From Protopterus annectens (lineage: Eukaryota; Chordata; Ceratodontiformes; Protopteridae), in assembly GCF_019279795.1 (NCBI RefSeq), contig NC_056745.1:512059006-512123005 (forward strand): a stretch of 64,000 bases of DNA, read 5' to 3'. The first letter of the stretch is position 1. Each line of letters opens with the position of its first letter. Positions 41,950-52,854 of the stretch are shown here, piece by piece. Position numbers and translations under genes: made by a program. Under the pieces are notes generated by a model that was not told the DNA's origin, made no database searches, and saw nothing but the letters and a program-made list of their open reading frames with translations.

Positions 41950-44424
41950 GCGCCTCAGGAGCGCTGATATGGTCTAGCTGAGAAGGAATCTCTGGAGCCC
42001 TGATTCCGGGGACCCCCTCTGCCCTGAAAGGGACGTCTTCCATTACTGGAACCCCCCCCCGTCTCTGGAGGAGTCCTCGCCACATGCGTCTCGGGAAGGA
42101 CCTTGAGACTTCTTGTGCCACATTTTTCTGCTACTCTGGTTCCTGAAGAATGAATGCTGAGGTTTGAAAAGCGTAGGCCAACGGCAGACCAGGTTCTTCT
42201 CATCTTGCTCGCATCTGGCTAGGGTATCCTTGACCTTCGCACCAAACAGAGCGAGGGCCCGATAGGGGCATTTAAAAAGGAAGACCGAGTCCGCAAGGTC
42301 ACAGATGCGCATCCAGAAGTGACGTCTCATGACCACGCCTGCATCCGCAGCTCTAGCTGCTCCTTCGGCTGCGTGAGACAGCAACCTCATGGATGAACTG
42401 GATATAGATTAGAGGGTGGCAAGTTGGGAAGCAACCTTATCTTGTGCTCCATCCGATACTTGACCCGCGAGGGTTCAGGACAGTTCGGACATAAGCTCTC
42501 TCCGGAGCCTCGTAAAATGTGCCATAAAGTTCAAAGACCTAACAGCAAAGGCCGCTGGCGCAAAGACTTGCTTCCCTAACCTGTCCACTGCCCGGGACTC
42601 CCTGTTGGGCGGGTGAACAGTAGGACTCTTCTGCAAGGTCCTTTTTCGTGGCAGCCGCCGCCACCACCACCATAGTGTCCACTGGCAAGTATCTGGACCA
42701 ATGGGGTTGATCCTCTGGAATGGAGAGCACTTTGATCTCCTGGGGACGGCCTCAACGGTGCCGGGGCTCTTGCAAGCCTGTTGCACGATGAGTTTAACCA
42801 ACTCATCGGCGGGAGGGGTCACCCAAGAAGTAGAGGGCTGAGAGCGAAAGGCCTGCAGGAATACGGATTCCTCTGAGGAAGGCGTTGAGGACATCCAGTC
42901 ACCCCTCTCTTTCAAGATTTCCATGATGTCCCTGAAGCAGACAGTTAAGGGGCAACCATGGGGACCCTTCCCCACCATCATAGTCCGTATCTTCTGAGTG
43001 ACTCCTCCGGGGAGTCCGTGCATCGTCTCTTACACACCCGTTTCAGAGGAGGTTCTTCGGTGGGATATCCGAAAAAAACTCGAAAAGTGAAATGCTCAGA
43101 ACAGGGATCTCCTGGGCCTTGCGTTCTCAGAGTCCTGGGGGGGGGGGTGGACTTTGACAGCTGCAGCTCAGAGGGAACTGGGGAAATAACCAACTGCAAA
43201 GGATTGTTGGCAGCAAGTGCCCTCGACGGAAAGGGAACAGAGGTCACACCCTGCACCAGATGGACCGCCCCTGGGGAAGGAGTCTCAATCAAGCTCGGAG
43301 CGGTAGTTACCCTCTGCTCCGAAGTCGGGGCTGACAACCGTCGGGACCGGGGGCTCAAACCCCCCCCCCCCAAGCATGAGACTGAGTAAGGGTGGGTCCG
43401 ACAGAACCAGCACCCAGAGAGATCTCTGAGCCTCAGAGCGAGCTGTTGTCGGCGCAGAGGAAGGAATTCCTCTAGTAAAAGTTGGATAGATGAGCCTTGG
43501 AACAGAGGGGTCCAAGGGAGAAGAGTAAGTAGGGGCTGCAGGAGAAATAGACCCAAAGCCAGGAGTGGTATAGGCGGATTTGAGATCCCCCTAGCAGTCA
43601 GCAGCTGATCAACAAGTCACACCACATCCAATTCAGAAAGGCTCCTGGTGGATCTCTGATGCACCTGAAGGAGAGTCAGGTCAGTCCAAAAAAGGGCTGC
43701 AGGCTTGTCAGGCAAATGGGTCCACATTGGATGAGTATCGGTTCCGTAGTGCGTCACAGAACGGCATCAACAATTCCAATTTTGCAACAGGTAATAACGG
43801 TGTGGTTGTAGCCAAGAACGGGCTCGGAGCAGAAGTTACTACAGGAGTGAACGACAGGAACGGTTCTGAGGACGTTGTCGGAACAGATAACGGGGTCAAA
43901 ACGGGCGTGAAGTCAGTGCAGATAAAGATGTGAAAATACTGGTCAGTATCCAAGATGTAGGTGGTACTGTAATTGTTGGTGGCGGGGTGGACGCCAACGA
44001 AGCTACCTCTGTAAACTTCACTGGAGCCAAGCTCTGAGCCAATGTGGTAGTCGGCACAGGAGGCAGAATGATGTTCAGACGATAACTTATGGGCCTTGTG
44101 CTTGTGACCTTTACCTCTGTCACCAGCCGGTGAAGAGGGGTCCGATCGAGGACGTTTCTTATCCGAAGCAGGAGGGGGTGAGACCTCCGTTGCAGAAATG
44201 GCCACCGAGAAAGGTGAAGCCAGCAGGCCCTTTAAAATAAGTGTTACGACGTTCATTCAGTGTCTGCTGACAAACTAGCACAAATATCACATGGGGGGGG
44301 GGGGTTCGCCGACAAATGCGGAACCCCCACACAGTAAACCTTCCTCATGGAGGTCACTATTCGGCAGTTTACCACTGCAAGAACAGCAGTGTTTAAATCC
44401 CGTAGTTCCCTTCTTTTCAGACAT
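41950..44424 (-). pseudogene. Gag, element I
   Basis: ATG at 44424: MSEKKGTTGFKHCCSCSGKL, then DLHEE and a decayed knuckle with CVGVPHLSANPPPPC and DIC (compare C-LG-H-C of other families, wider spacing). It is about 2.4 kb, longer than the 1.6-1.8 kb gags of family 1, with a proline/threonine-rich middle (43556-43708 and up). The C-terminal half has VDRLGKQVFAPAAFAVRSL (42560) and SHAAEGAARAADAGVVMRRH (42370), the same block order as all other gags. Frameshifts and short C runs (42052, 43137, 43364) break it. Confidence 0.78.
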
Positions 44425-44699
44425 TCCCAACACACTCGCACACAAGGGAATGAGAGGAAAGAGGAAAAGGAGGAGAGAAAAAGCAAATACCAACAATAGT
44501 AAAAAGATACCGTAAATGTAGAAAGTTAGAGATAACAAGAAATTACCAACAAAGGTAAGAGAAATACTTGTGGGTAGAGCAGCAGCAAAATAGAACAAGA
44601 ACTAGTTATAAAGAAGAAAACACTTTTTCAAACTATTAAATATTTACGAAAAAAAGCACTTGGCTGAAGAAATCATTGAAACGCTGCTATATGGCTGTG

Positions 44700-44870
44700 C
44701 GGCAAACGAGATCCGAGGTAACTGAGCAAAGGGCATTGTGGGTAGCAGCTTAGCTTGAGAGTTTTTGGTGGACGCAAGCTTGGTATAAGGCTGACTCTGT
44801 TCTGAGGGCTCGGAACAGAACCCATCAGTGATGAAAAGGAAGATGATTAACGACTTCAGATCATCTCTTT
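44700..44870. repeat. Left ITR of element I
   Basis: Inverted copy of 40471-40650 ending gaagatgattaacgacttcag and then atcatctctttac. H sequence resumes at 44871 with its RNase H codons (ATGGATGAT on the minus strand). Confidence 0.85.
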
Positions 44871-45569
44871 ACATCATCCATTCGCGGTTGTTTGAAATGG
44901 TTCTGCTTAGTTAATCTGCCTGGGAGTTGTGCAGGAATGGAATGTAGGCTGCCTGAAGGGTAAACCCCTGAGAGGTAGCCAGTTCCCATGCCCGCAGAGC
45001 TAGTCTGCACAGAAGGTATGACTTGGTTCCTCCCTGCCTGCTTGTTGAGATACCACATGACTGTAGTGCTGTTTGTGAATATCTTTAGACAGCCCTACTG
45101 TAGGTAGGTTTGGAAGGCCTGCAGAGAAAGGAGGATGGCTCTAATTTCCTTGACGTTTGTGTGATCTCGTGTGTCTGTCCGCAAACCTTGTACTTTCCTT
45201 TTTCCCCAGAGTTGCTCCCAAACCCAGAACTGAGGCATCTGTGCGCATTGTCTGGGAGGGAGAAGGTGTTTGCAGAGGGAGTCTTGGGTTCTGGACTACC
45301 TGAGCCACCCACCACCTCAGTTCCTGATGAAAGCAGACCAACAGGGGGACCCTGAACTCTAGAGGGTGGGAGTGCTGGCTCCATACCGACCGGAGGTACC
45401 ACTGAAGTTTCCTCATGTGCATCCTTGCTAGGGGCAACATGGGAATGTAGCTGCCATGTAACCTAGAAGTCTCAGAAATTGTCTTGCAGTCAGTTCTGCT
45501 GATTGTAGGGCAGCCAGAAGGTGGTGTTGAGAGGGATACCACTTTTACTGCTGGAAGGAAGCCCTTCAT
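44871..45569 (-). pseudogene. RNase H domain, element H
   Basis: The linker LARMHMRKLQWYLRSVWSQH is at 45450. MRTDASVLGLGATLG has the first Asp (45250). The Glu box near 45140 (KEIRAILLSLQAF equivalent) is in a shifted frame. VVWYLNKQAGRNQV-type residues at 45058 follow, with the TDNS region reading TNST, so the last Asp is lost. It continues into the linker cut by element I. Confidence 0.78.
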
Positions 45570-46300
45570 GAGGTCTGTCCTGATCCTGCAACCCAGGAAG
45601 ACAATGTCCTATGCGGGGTTGAGGTAGGATTTTGGGAAGTTCATCATGAACCCCAGAGACTGTAGGAGTACCAGAAGGTCCTGGGAGTGACAGAGAAGAA
45701 TTTTCTTGTCTTCTGCCTGAATTAGGAGGTCTAGGTATGGGAATAACTGGATCCCCTTTGACGTGCAGTAGACGATTACTGGAGCCAGGCATTTTGTAAA
45801 TATTCTGGGGGCAGTAGAAAGCCGAAAGGGCAAGGCACAGAACTGAAAGTGAGATGAGCCTGCCAGAAATCTGAGGTATTTCCTGAAGGTGGGCTTTATA
45901 GGTATGTGAAGGTCAGCAATCTTTAAGTCCAGGGCTGCCATGAAACCATGAAGAAGGATGAGTGGAGAGAGTAGGTAGGGTGCGCATCCTGAAAGCAGGC
46001 ACTTTTAGGAAGGGGTTGAGGTGTGAGAGGTCTAGAATCAGTCTCCACGGTCCTTCCTTTCTGGGTACCAAAAAGGATTCTGGAGTAGAATCCTTTTCTT
46101 TTTGATTGTGTGGGTACTGGTTCCATGGTGCCTTGTAGTAGCAGGGTTTGCAAAAGCTGAAAGAGGAGGGGTAGTTGACTGGGAGGAGGCTGTGGTATGC
46201 CCAGTCTTGATGGGGGGGGTGGATCGAGGACATTAAGTAGCCGTTCTGTATGACGGACAGAAACCAATTGTCTTACGTAATATGTGTGACCATGCAGGGA
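45490..46300 (-). pseudogene. Reverse transcriptase, element H
   Basis: SFLVPRKEGPWRLILDLSHLN (46090-46030), given as its core RKEGPWRLILDLS, then MAALDLKIADLHIPIKP (motif A Asp kept), RYLRFLAGSSHFQFCALPF, and GIQLFPYLDLLIQAED at about 45740. The catalytic pair is YLDL rather than YLDD. Open for 110 codons at 45941-45609. One residue loss may be a codon deletion (LLIQ against DILIQ). Confidence 0.83.
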
Positions 46301-46479
46301 GACAGTGAGAGATTGGCAGATAGGGGTATGGATGAGGGGAGTGGGGGATGAAATTTTGGCAGTGGTCAGACACTACCTGCCCTATCAGGAAAGAGAGGCC
46401 TTTGACTGAAAGACTGAAGGCTTAGCCTGGGGAGGCCGTCTTCTAGATGGGGGGGGCTACTGGCCTGGAGGTTTTCCTG

Positions 46480-47993
46480 ATAAACTGCGTCTTCGCCGGG
46501 TAATTCCTCTGGAACTTTGGAATAGGTGAGACTAGTAGGTGTTTTAGGTCCTGTAATTCTTATCCCTTCTGTTGCAAGGATTTAAACAGGTCAGCTACTT
46601 CTGCACCAAAAAGGTCTTAATGATCCAAATGCGTGTCAAGAAGTCTAGCCCTGAGGTCATCTGACAGAGGCTTCAGCTGCATCATAACTGCAGCTTAAGG
46701 AGTATCGAATTACTTAAGTGATGATGGCTATCAGGCGAGACAAGGAAGCTTTGGCTGCACAGTCAGGGATGTCATCCAAATCCGTACTGGCTTTGTCAAG
46801 CAGAGCTAAGGAGTATTTGGTCATACAAGTCTGGTAGGTGGTGGCTCTAAATGAAAGGGTACCAGAGGTATAGATTTTCTTACCCAACCACTCCGTAGTC
46901 TTGGTGTCCTTAGCAGGGAGGATAGTAGTGGTAGGAAGGAGCTTGGAGGCCCTATCCATAGAGATGGAGATGGTGGCAGGATCAGCAAGAGGGCACTTGA
47001 GAATTTTTTTCGTCTCAGGGACTTTACAGAGCCTGTCTGCTCTATGTGGGATTGGAGGAAGGGAATCCATGTTAATGGAGGCTGAGGCAAACGCATCCAG
47101 GAATGCAGGTTGAATAGGAGGAATGGCAAAAGGACTGGGAGAGTCCATTTGAATAAGGTCATAAAACCTCTTTTGTACTTCAGTCATATCTGAGGATTGC
47201 TAAGGTTCAGCAGAGCCCTCCTCAGGAGATCCATATCCCAAGGGAGAGGACATCTGAGTGTGAGAGTCCTCAGTGGAATCAGACAATTCCTCTTTAGGCT
47301 GATCTACCCTCCATTCAGGGAAGAGAGGTCTGAGACTAAGGAATGGAGGAGCAGTGGCAGAGGCTTCTACTGAAGGCCTAAGGGCCATAAAGGCATTAAA
47401 CAAGCTCTGCCAAGCGGCCATGCTTTCAGAAACTGGGGTAAGGCGTCTTGTTTTCTGTTATTTCTTTAAAGGCCTCACTGGTGTCTGGCTAGAGATAGGC
47501 CTAGGGTCAGGCGTCAGGATGGTGGAGGCGGAGTCCGATAGGCCCAGTGTGAATGCTGGTTCCCCCAGTGTCTAAGGAAGGCTGCGGTATATCTTCTGTG
47601 GACGTTACATCCGCTCGAGATTGTGCGGCTTCCTCAGAGGTACCCGATTTATCTACAGTAGCAGATGCCGGATCCTCAGCCAAGCGGACATTGGCTACAG
47701 ACGGTTGAGAGAGAGAGAGAGAGACACAGCTGATGAAGTAGGCCACAAGGACTTGGCCCTCTTCATAGGCGGTTCAGACAGGGCGTCTAATGCGGCCTCC
47801 ATCCCAAACGCCATTTGTTGCAAGCACTGATTCTCAATACAAATGTAATGCCTGTAAACGGCGGCGTAAGGTCTTGGGGACAAAATATGGGCAAATGGCA
47901 CATTTCTCGTGGTCATGTTCCCAGCCTAAACAATAAAGACACTGGTCGTGGGTGTCTGTGGGGAATATGCTGACCGCACTTACCAGATGACAT
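46480..47993 (-). pseudogene. Gag, element H
   Basis: ATG at 47993: MSSGKCGQHIPH. After a frameshift, the zinc knuckle is complete in the next frame (about 47890-47942): CLYC, LGWE, H, DHEK, C, then AIC. Then the FVPKTLRR segment, an acidic region (PKEELSDSTEDS at 47310, EEGSAEP at 47200), and the 157-codon open block 47187-46714 with RADRLCKVPETKKILK, LGKKIYTSGTLSFRA and LLDKAS. The last blocks (46700-46480) are frameshifted. Confidence 0.8.
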
Positions 47994-48112
47994 GAACAGA
48001 CTATAAAACAAGGTAGGACTGAAAGAATCCCTAACGGGTACTTAATCTTTTTCAGATCGAACGTCTGTAAAAAGCAGGAGCACTTGGCGTATGACTAGGG
48101 GATGAAAAGTTC

Positions 48113-48286
48113 TGAGGGCTGGTGCGTACAGAGATCACTTACGGCTACATTCCTGCAGCCACATCAGACGTCCGATGCACCAAGAGGGACTGAAAATCTT
48201 TGGAAACCTGGCCAGACAAACTGGACAGGAGGAAGGGTAAACCCACAAAGAGCAAACTGCAACACTGGAATAGAAAGAAGGACATC
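48113..48286. repeat. Left ITR of element H
   Basis: Inverted partner of 38783-38985, ending gcaacactggaatagaaaga then aggacatc. The leader motif ctaacgggtactta is at 48030-48043. Confidence 0.82.
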
Positions 48287-48435
48287 TGTGAGCCTTATCT
48301 CCTGGGCAGGCATCTGCAATACAGAAGCAACCAAAGGAACAACACTGACAACCGTTACGTCACTAACTGCACAAACTTAAGATATGCCAAACTGCCAAAA
48401 AGCAGTGGAGTGAGGGCCAAACATGGATAAAGAAA
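48287..48435. other. Short unassigned spacer between elements H and J
   Basis: Nothing recognisable. If H was inserted in the degraded DIRS at 36513-38782, this would be its continuation; the sequence is too short and decayed to say. Confidence 0.4.
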
Positions 48436-48630
48436 TGTTGTGTAAAATCTTGCCATAACCATACATGTCCTTCCCTTCACTGCTGCAGTATTCTTAACTT
48501 GAGGGACAACCCACCAGAAACCAGTAACGTCAGCCAGTATAAAAGTGTCTTTTGCCACTATAGGGTACATGGCACGTCTGAAGTCAGCTGCAGTTGGGCA
48601 TAGGCCATAAAACAGACTACGCACATACCA
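48436..48630. repeat. Right ITR of element J
   Basis: Begins gttgtgtaaaatcttgccat, with ITR core resembling C and H. The minus-strand flank is ATTTCTTTAT. Confidence 0.78.
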
Positions 48631-48729
48631 TCTTCAGAACTGAATGCCCCAGGAGGAAAGCCAAACGAAGGAAATGAGTGGTCAGTACATACAGGAAAGA
48701 CAAGAGACTACTGGGTAAAGCAGGAGGGA

Positions 48730-48830
48730 TAGGATACTGCAGCAGTGAAGAGAAGGACATCTATGGTTATGGTAAGATTTTACACAACTTTTCTATGTCC
48801 TATTCACTTGCTGCACTATTCTTTACTAGG
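48730..48830. repeat. ICR of element J
   Basis: ggatactgcagcagtgaaga, ggttatggtaagattttaca, caacttttctatgtcctatt, then cacttgctgcactattcttt. Layout intact. Confidence 0.8.
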
Positions 48831-48839
48831 AGAATACCA

Positions 48840-49740
48840 GAGCTCAAGAGGGAAGGAAAGAGGAAGAAGCAGAGGAACGCCATGAAGCCATGTAAAATGC
48901 CTTTGGCAAAACGGGTACCAGCTCTGGAGATAGCATCCAGCTTGTAATATTTGGTAAATGTATGACTAGACGACCAGGTGGGTGCCTCCAGAATGGCACT
49001 GTTTTCCAATCCCTTGAAGAATGCATTTGATGAAGCCATAGCTCTGGTAGGAAAGGCTTTCACAGGTGCAGCAAAATCTTTTCCATAGTGAATGTAGCTA
49101 AAGATGCGAGTTTTAGAAATTAAAGAAGAGACCGTCTTGCTTGAATGTAGAAGACCCAGAGCCCTGGGGTCACAAATTTACAAAAAGCTGTTCAGGTTTT
49201 GAGTTTGTCTTGTCCAGGTAATCTCTCAGTTGTCTGAATATCAAATGGTGCAAAATCCTCTCACTGATTTTGTGGAGAGTGGGAAGAAAGTTGGCAGTCG
49301 AATAGATTGGTTAAGGGATAGCTCGTTAACCATCCTGGGCATGAAGGGTTACTTCTCAATGATACCCTGTCAATATGAAAGACTAAAAGGGAGGGGGGAC
49401 CGCCATCAGGGCTTGGAGTTCCGAGACCCTTCTAGCTGAAGTCAGGGCTACTAGCAAGACAATTTTCCAAGATCAATGTTTGAGAGAGGCAGGTGTGAGT
49501 TCAAATGGGAGCAATGTCAATTTCTCGAACAAAATTAACAGTCCTAAGGAGGGATAGGTTTCCTGGGAGGCCTAATGTGGAGGACGCCTTTAAGAAATTG
49601 TTTTACCTCAAATCTGGATGTCACAGGAGGGGATAAAGACAGACAAGCAGAGATGGCTGACATGTGAGATTTAACTGACGAACAAATGGGGCCAGCTGAG
49701 AGTAGTTCACACAAATATTCCAGAGCCAGTGGACAGAACA
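48840..49740 (-). pseudogene. Tyrosine recombinase C-terminal part, element J
   Basis: SARRVSELQAL equivalents are at about 49430. The box at about 49050 is AFPTRAMASSNAF, Phe replacing the catalytic His. TWSSSHTFTKYYKLDAI at about 48970 keeps the Tyr. The PPRKPIPP segment is at about 49560. Broken by a frameshift near 49190. The N-terminal part continues at 51894 after the LINE. Confidence 0.78.
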
Positions 49741-51893
49741 GTAAGACAAGTGGTGAACTTCATGACACCCATGCAGATGGGCAATACAGTTACAACTGCT
49801 GAATCCTACACAAATGCACTCTAAGCACTTACACTAGTGCATGGATCGTGCTATCCCAAACAGAACCAAGACGCTATCCTCCCAAAAAAAAAAAGGAAGC
49901 CAATCTGGTGGTCCCCTGCCATAAACAAACTATAGAACAGAAGGAAGAAACTGTAGCAAAAGAGAAAAATCCCATGAGTGGAGGAGCTCCCTGGTCAGCC
50001 TCAGTAAAAAGCTGAGATCCCCTGTAAGATCCTCCAAAGCTAGCTACGAAAACAAAATTGCCACTAATTCCAAGGACAACCACAAAGCATTCTATAGCTA
50101 TGTCAAGAATCTTGATGGCAACACCCAGATCTGCTCTGAGTTGCAGCACAAAGGCATGAAAATTACAGAACCAACTGATATTGCCAACATCCTGGCAGAT
50201 AGGTTCAGTGCTAACTTTACCCCACTCTCACCCCCTAAAGGTCCCATATCTATACAGGAAGAATGCAGAGTCCCTGTAATCACAACTATGCAGGTAAAAG
50301 CTGCACACTCTAAAGCCAAAAACACAGCATCCATGGGACCGGACAACATCCCAGGCTGCGTTTTACACTAACTTAAGAATGAACTGGCTCCCCACTTAAG
50401 CACCATGTTCAATAATAGCCTCACATCAGGCTTTGTGCTCACTGAATAGCGCACAGCAACATTTATCCCACTCCACACAGGGGGAGCCACCACAGATCCC
50501 GGGAACTATTGACCTATTAGCCTGACGAGCCTGGTCTGCAAGGCCATGGAACGTATCATCGTGGAACTCAAAGATATTGGTAACCTCCAAACTCTGGATC
50601 CTACCCTGTTCGGGTTTGTGAAAGGCAGATCATGCCTCCTGAACCTGATAGACTTCTTTGAAGCAGTCACCAAAGCCGTAGATGAGGGTAAGATGGTTCA
50701 CACAGCCTATCTTGACCTCACCAAGGCTTGACACCATCCCCCATTCTGGAATTATAGCTAAACTCACTAAACTAGGTATAAATCCCTACATCACAAAATG
50801 GGTTGCCAACTGGCTCACTGACAGAACCCACACTGTAAAAGTTGCAGACTCCAAATCTGACCTCAAAGCAGTGACAAGTGGAGTACCACAGGGTTCCATC
50901 CTGGGACCTCTCCTGTTTGGTATCTACTTCTCTGAAGTACAGGCCAACAGAGAAGGCCTCTGGCTAACTAAGTTCGCAGATGACTGCAAACTAGGAGCCA
51001 AAGTCAAGTCCCCAAATGATGTGGACATCCCACAGAAGGGCCTCACTGAGACGGATGCCTGGTGTCAGAGCCATGGCCTCAAGCTCAATGCCAAAAAGTG
51101 CAGGGTCATCCCCTTCGGTAAAAACTCTGTACCCATGAACTACCACATAGGCAGCAATCTACTTAACACCGAATGAATGATAAGAGACCTTGGGACCCAG
51201 GTGGACAGTAGTCTCTCCTTTGATAGTCACATCGCCACAGTAGTCAGGAAGTCCTACGTGGCACACATCATAAAAGGGTTCTCATCCAGGATAAAAGGTC
51301 ATTGTTCCCCTCTACTCGACACTCATTAGACCCATTAGAGTACAATGCCTCTTTTCGAATGTACCTCGCAAGACATCTGCAGCAGCTGGAAAGGCCACAC
51401 AATTACCTCACAAAGAATTACTGGCCTCAAATGCCCTACACTGACCGCCTCAAAAAAACTCCAGCTTTACTCCGTAGCATATCGCCTACTCAGAGGTTAT
51501 CTCTGCCTAACATATAAAGCTATGTCAAACCCAGAGCTGTTGGACATGCTACACCTAAAGAAATCCCAATCCCTCCGAGCTCCATGCTCTAGGGACCTAA
51601 ACCTGGTCACCACCATAAACAGGACATGCTGGAGGGATAGATTCCTGTCCCAGAAACTTCCCATACTCTGGAACGGGCTACCCATCTATGTCAAGCAAAG
51701 TTCTTCATTAGCACTCAAAAATCTTGAGTGGATGGGAAATAGGAAATACACCCTGGGGATCACTTGTCTCTTCTCGACAGTGGCACAGGAAAATAACTTT
51801 CTTGGGTGGCGTAAGCCAGGGAACCATTGTTGGCTAGGCTTACGTAGGCCCTAGGGCCGATAGCCTAGTACCTACCTATGAACCTATGAAATC
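49741..51893 (+). pseudogene. CR1-like LINE copy 3 (plus strand)
   Basis: A 2.15-kb 5'-truncated ORF2, starting within the linker after the endonuclease. Blocks: KNTASMGPDNIPGCVLH (50330), GNY..ISLTSLVCKAMERI (50510), FGFVKGRSCLLNLIDFFEA (50610), AYLDLTKA then a 1-base deletion before DTIPHSG at 50729, SGVPQGSILGPLLFGIYF (50880) and KFADDCKL (50972, both Asp kept). The 3' end at 51873-51893 is acctacctatgaacctatga, two copies of an 8-bp unit, as CR1 elements end in short tandem 8-mers. A premature stop at 50447 and others are present. Confidence 0.88.
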
Positions 51894-52321
51894 TAAAACT
51901 TTCTAGTGTTGGGTTTTCTGGCTTCCTGTAAAACCCTAAGCACATCCTTGGAGAAAAGGTGTCTGATGGGAATTAGAATTTCATCACCCACAGTGTCAGC
52001 TGTAGTGTCGACGTGTAGATGTACAAGGGATCTTCTGTTCTGTGAGAGAAGATCCACTTTGTTGGCTAACTTGTGGTGATGGCTCACGGCTTAATTGCAG
52101 AAAGGGGAACCAATGCTGTCTTGGCCAAAAGGGAGTCACCAGCAAGATTTTTGGTTGATCATGCTTGATTTTGAGCAGGACTTTTGGTATTAGAGGAAGG
52201 GGAGGGAATGCGTACAGAACATCCCCTTCCACGAGGAGGAAAGGGTGTTCACTTTCCAAGCCACAGGACTTGGGACTCTGGCACAGAATTTTGGAAGTTG
52301 TCTGTTCATGGGGAGGGAAAA
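51894..52321 (-). pseudogene. Recombinase N-terminus and MT-like domain, element J
   Basis: At 52087-51893 the minus strand reads GDEILIPIRHLFSKDVLRVL and EARKPNTRKF, the recombinase N-terminus resumed after the LINE. At 52337-52190 VLLKIKHDQPKILLVTPFWPRQHW-type residues (core QPKILLVTPFWPRQHW) and MNRQLPKFCARVPSPVAWKV give the MT-like domain. DLFAS itself is cut off by element K at 52322. Confidence 0.75.
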
Positions 52322-52532
52322 GTACAGTTGTGTACACTTACCATAAACGTAGATGTTAGAGAGTGTATTCACTGTTGCAGTCATTACATGTGTTATCTGC
52401 CTGCAGGTAGCTCAGCCGGCCTGAATACCAGTCTTCGGATTTCTGCGTCGGATGCTATCACTTCTTCCCTGACGTCAGGTCGTCAGGGGTAAAAAACATG
52501 CAGCCAACGCCATTACATCAATTTTTCTTGCC
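52322..52532. repeat. Right ITR of element K (possibly K/M hybrid)
   Basis: Begins tacagttgtgtacacttacc; CRE TGACGTCA at 52470-52477, then ggggtaaaaaac where L has a TATA box. Inverted relative to 62955-63135. The minus-strand flank is TTTTCCC. Confidence 0.85.
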
Positions 52533-52678
52533 CCAGATGTCAGGTGCTCCCACAATGGGAAGCAATTATATGTTATGGTACACCTCCATCAAAAAACAAA
52601 CACACCAGAAAGCTTAAATACACCAAACAAGAAGGAAAGGTATAGCAAAGAGAAGTCAGGGGGCTGGAGGGAGGGTAA

Positions 52679-52790
52679 CCAGGACTGCAAAAGTGAATAC
52701 ACTCGAACATCTACATTTATGGAAAGTGTACACAACTGTACTATGTTCTTAGTGTTTCACTGGTGCAGTCATCACATTTGGGTTGATTCC
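52679..52790. repeat. ICR of element K
   Basis: ccaggactgcaaaagtgaat, acatttatggaaagtgtaca, caactgtactatgttcttag, then tgtttcactggtgcagtcat. Complements both ends; joint intact. Confidence 0.85.
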
Positions 52791-52854
52791 CAAAGCTAAG
52801 GAAGGGAGGAGGAAGTTTAGAGAGCATTAGGGCCAGCTATTAAGCCCTGCAAGA

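Larger units (their letters stand above)
40461..44870 (-). mobile_element. DIRS-like element I: gag and recombinase, no RT or RNase H
   Basis: A 4.4-kb element of a separate family, inserted in H. Right ITR 40471-40650, ICR 40759-40856 and left ITR 44700-44870 are well preserved. Between them lie only a recombinase (40895-41900) and a long gag (about 42000-44424). The gag C-terminus (GRGGPRNQGSRDSFSARP) is followed within about 60 bp by the recombinase N-terminus (SPVRDIILAFHKPSTRK). No RT, RNase H or MT motif exists on either strand. Either a deletion derivative mobilised in trans, or a distinct family. Confidence 0.85.
38783..48286 (-). mobile_element. DIRS-like element H, family 1 variant, split by element I
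   Basis: H's own parts are 38783-40460 and 44871-48286, about 5.1 kb. Right ITR 38783-38985, ICR 39065-39180, YR, MT-like (split by I), RNase H, RT, gag, left ITR 48113-48286. The ITR core (ggccaggtttccaaag) differs from B, D and F. Recombinase boxes read HS-R and KHC, so both His-box and Tyr are damaged. Confidence 0.87.
48436..52321 (-). mobile_element. DIRS-like element J, family 1 variant, interrupted
   Basis: J's right ITR (48436-48630), ICR (48730-48830) and recombinase are here. A plus-strand LINE (49741-51893) cuts the recombinase N-terminal region, and J resumes at 51894-52321 with the rest of the recombinase N-terminus and the MT-like domain. Element K follows at 52322. J's RNase H, RT and gag are not in the window. 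They may lie beyond position 64000. Confidence 0.83.
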
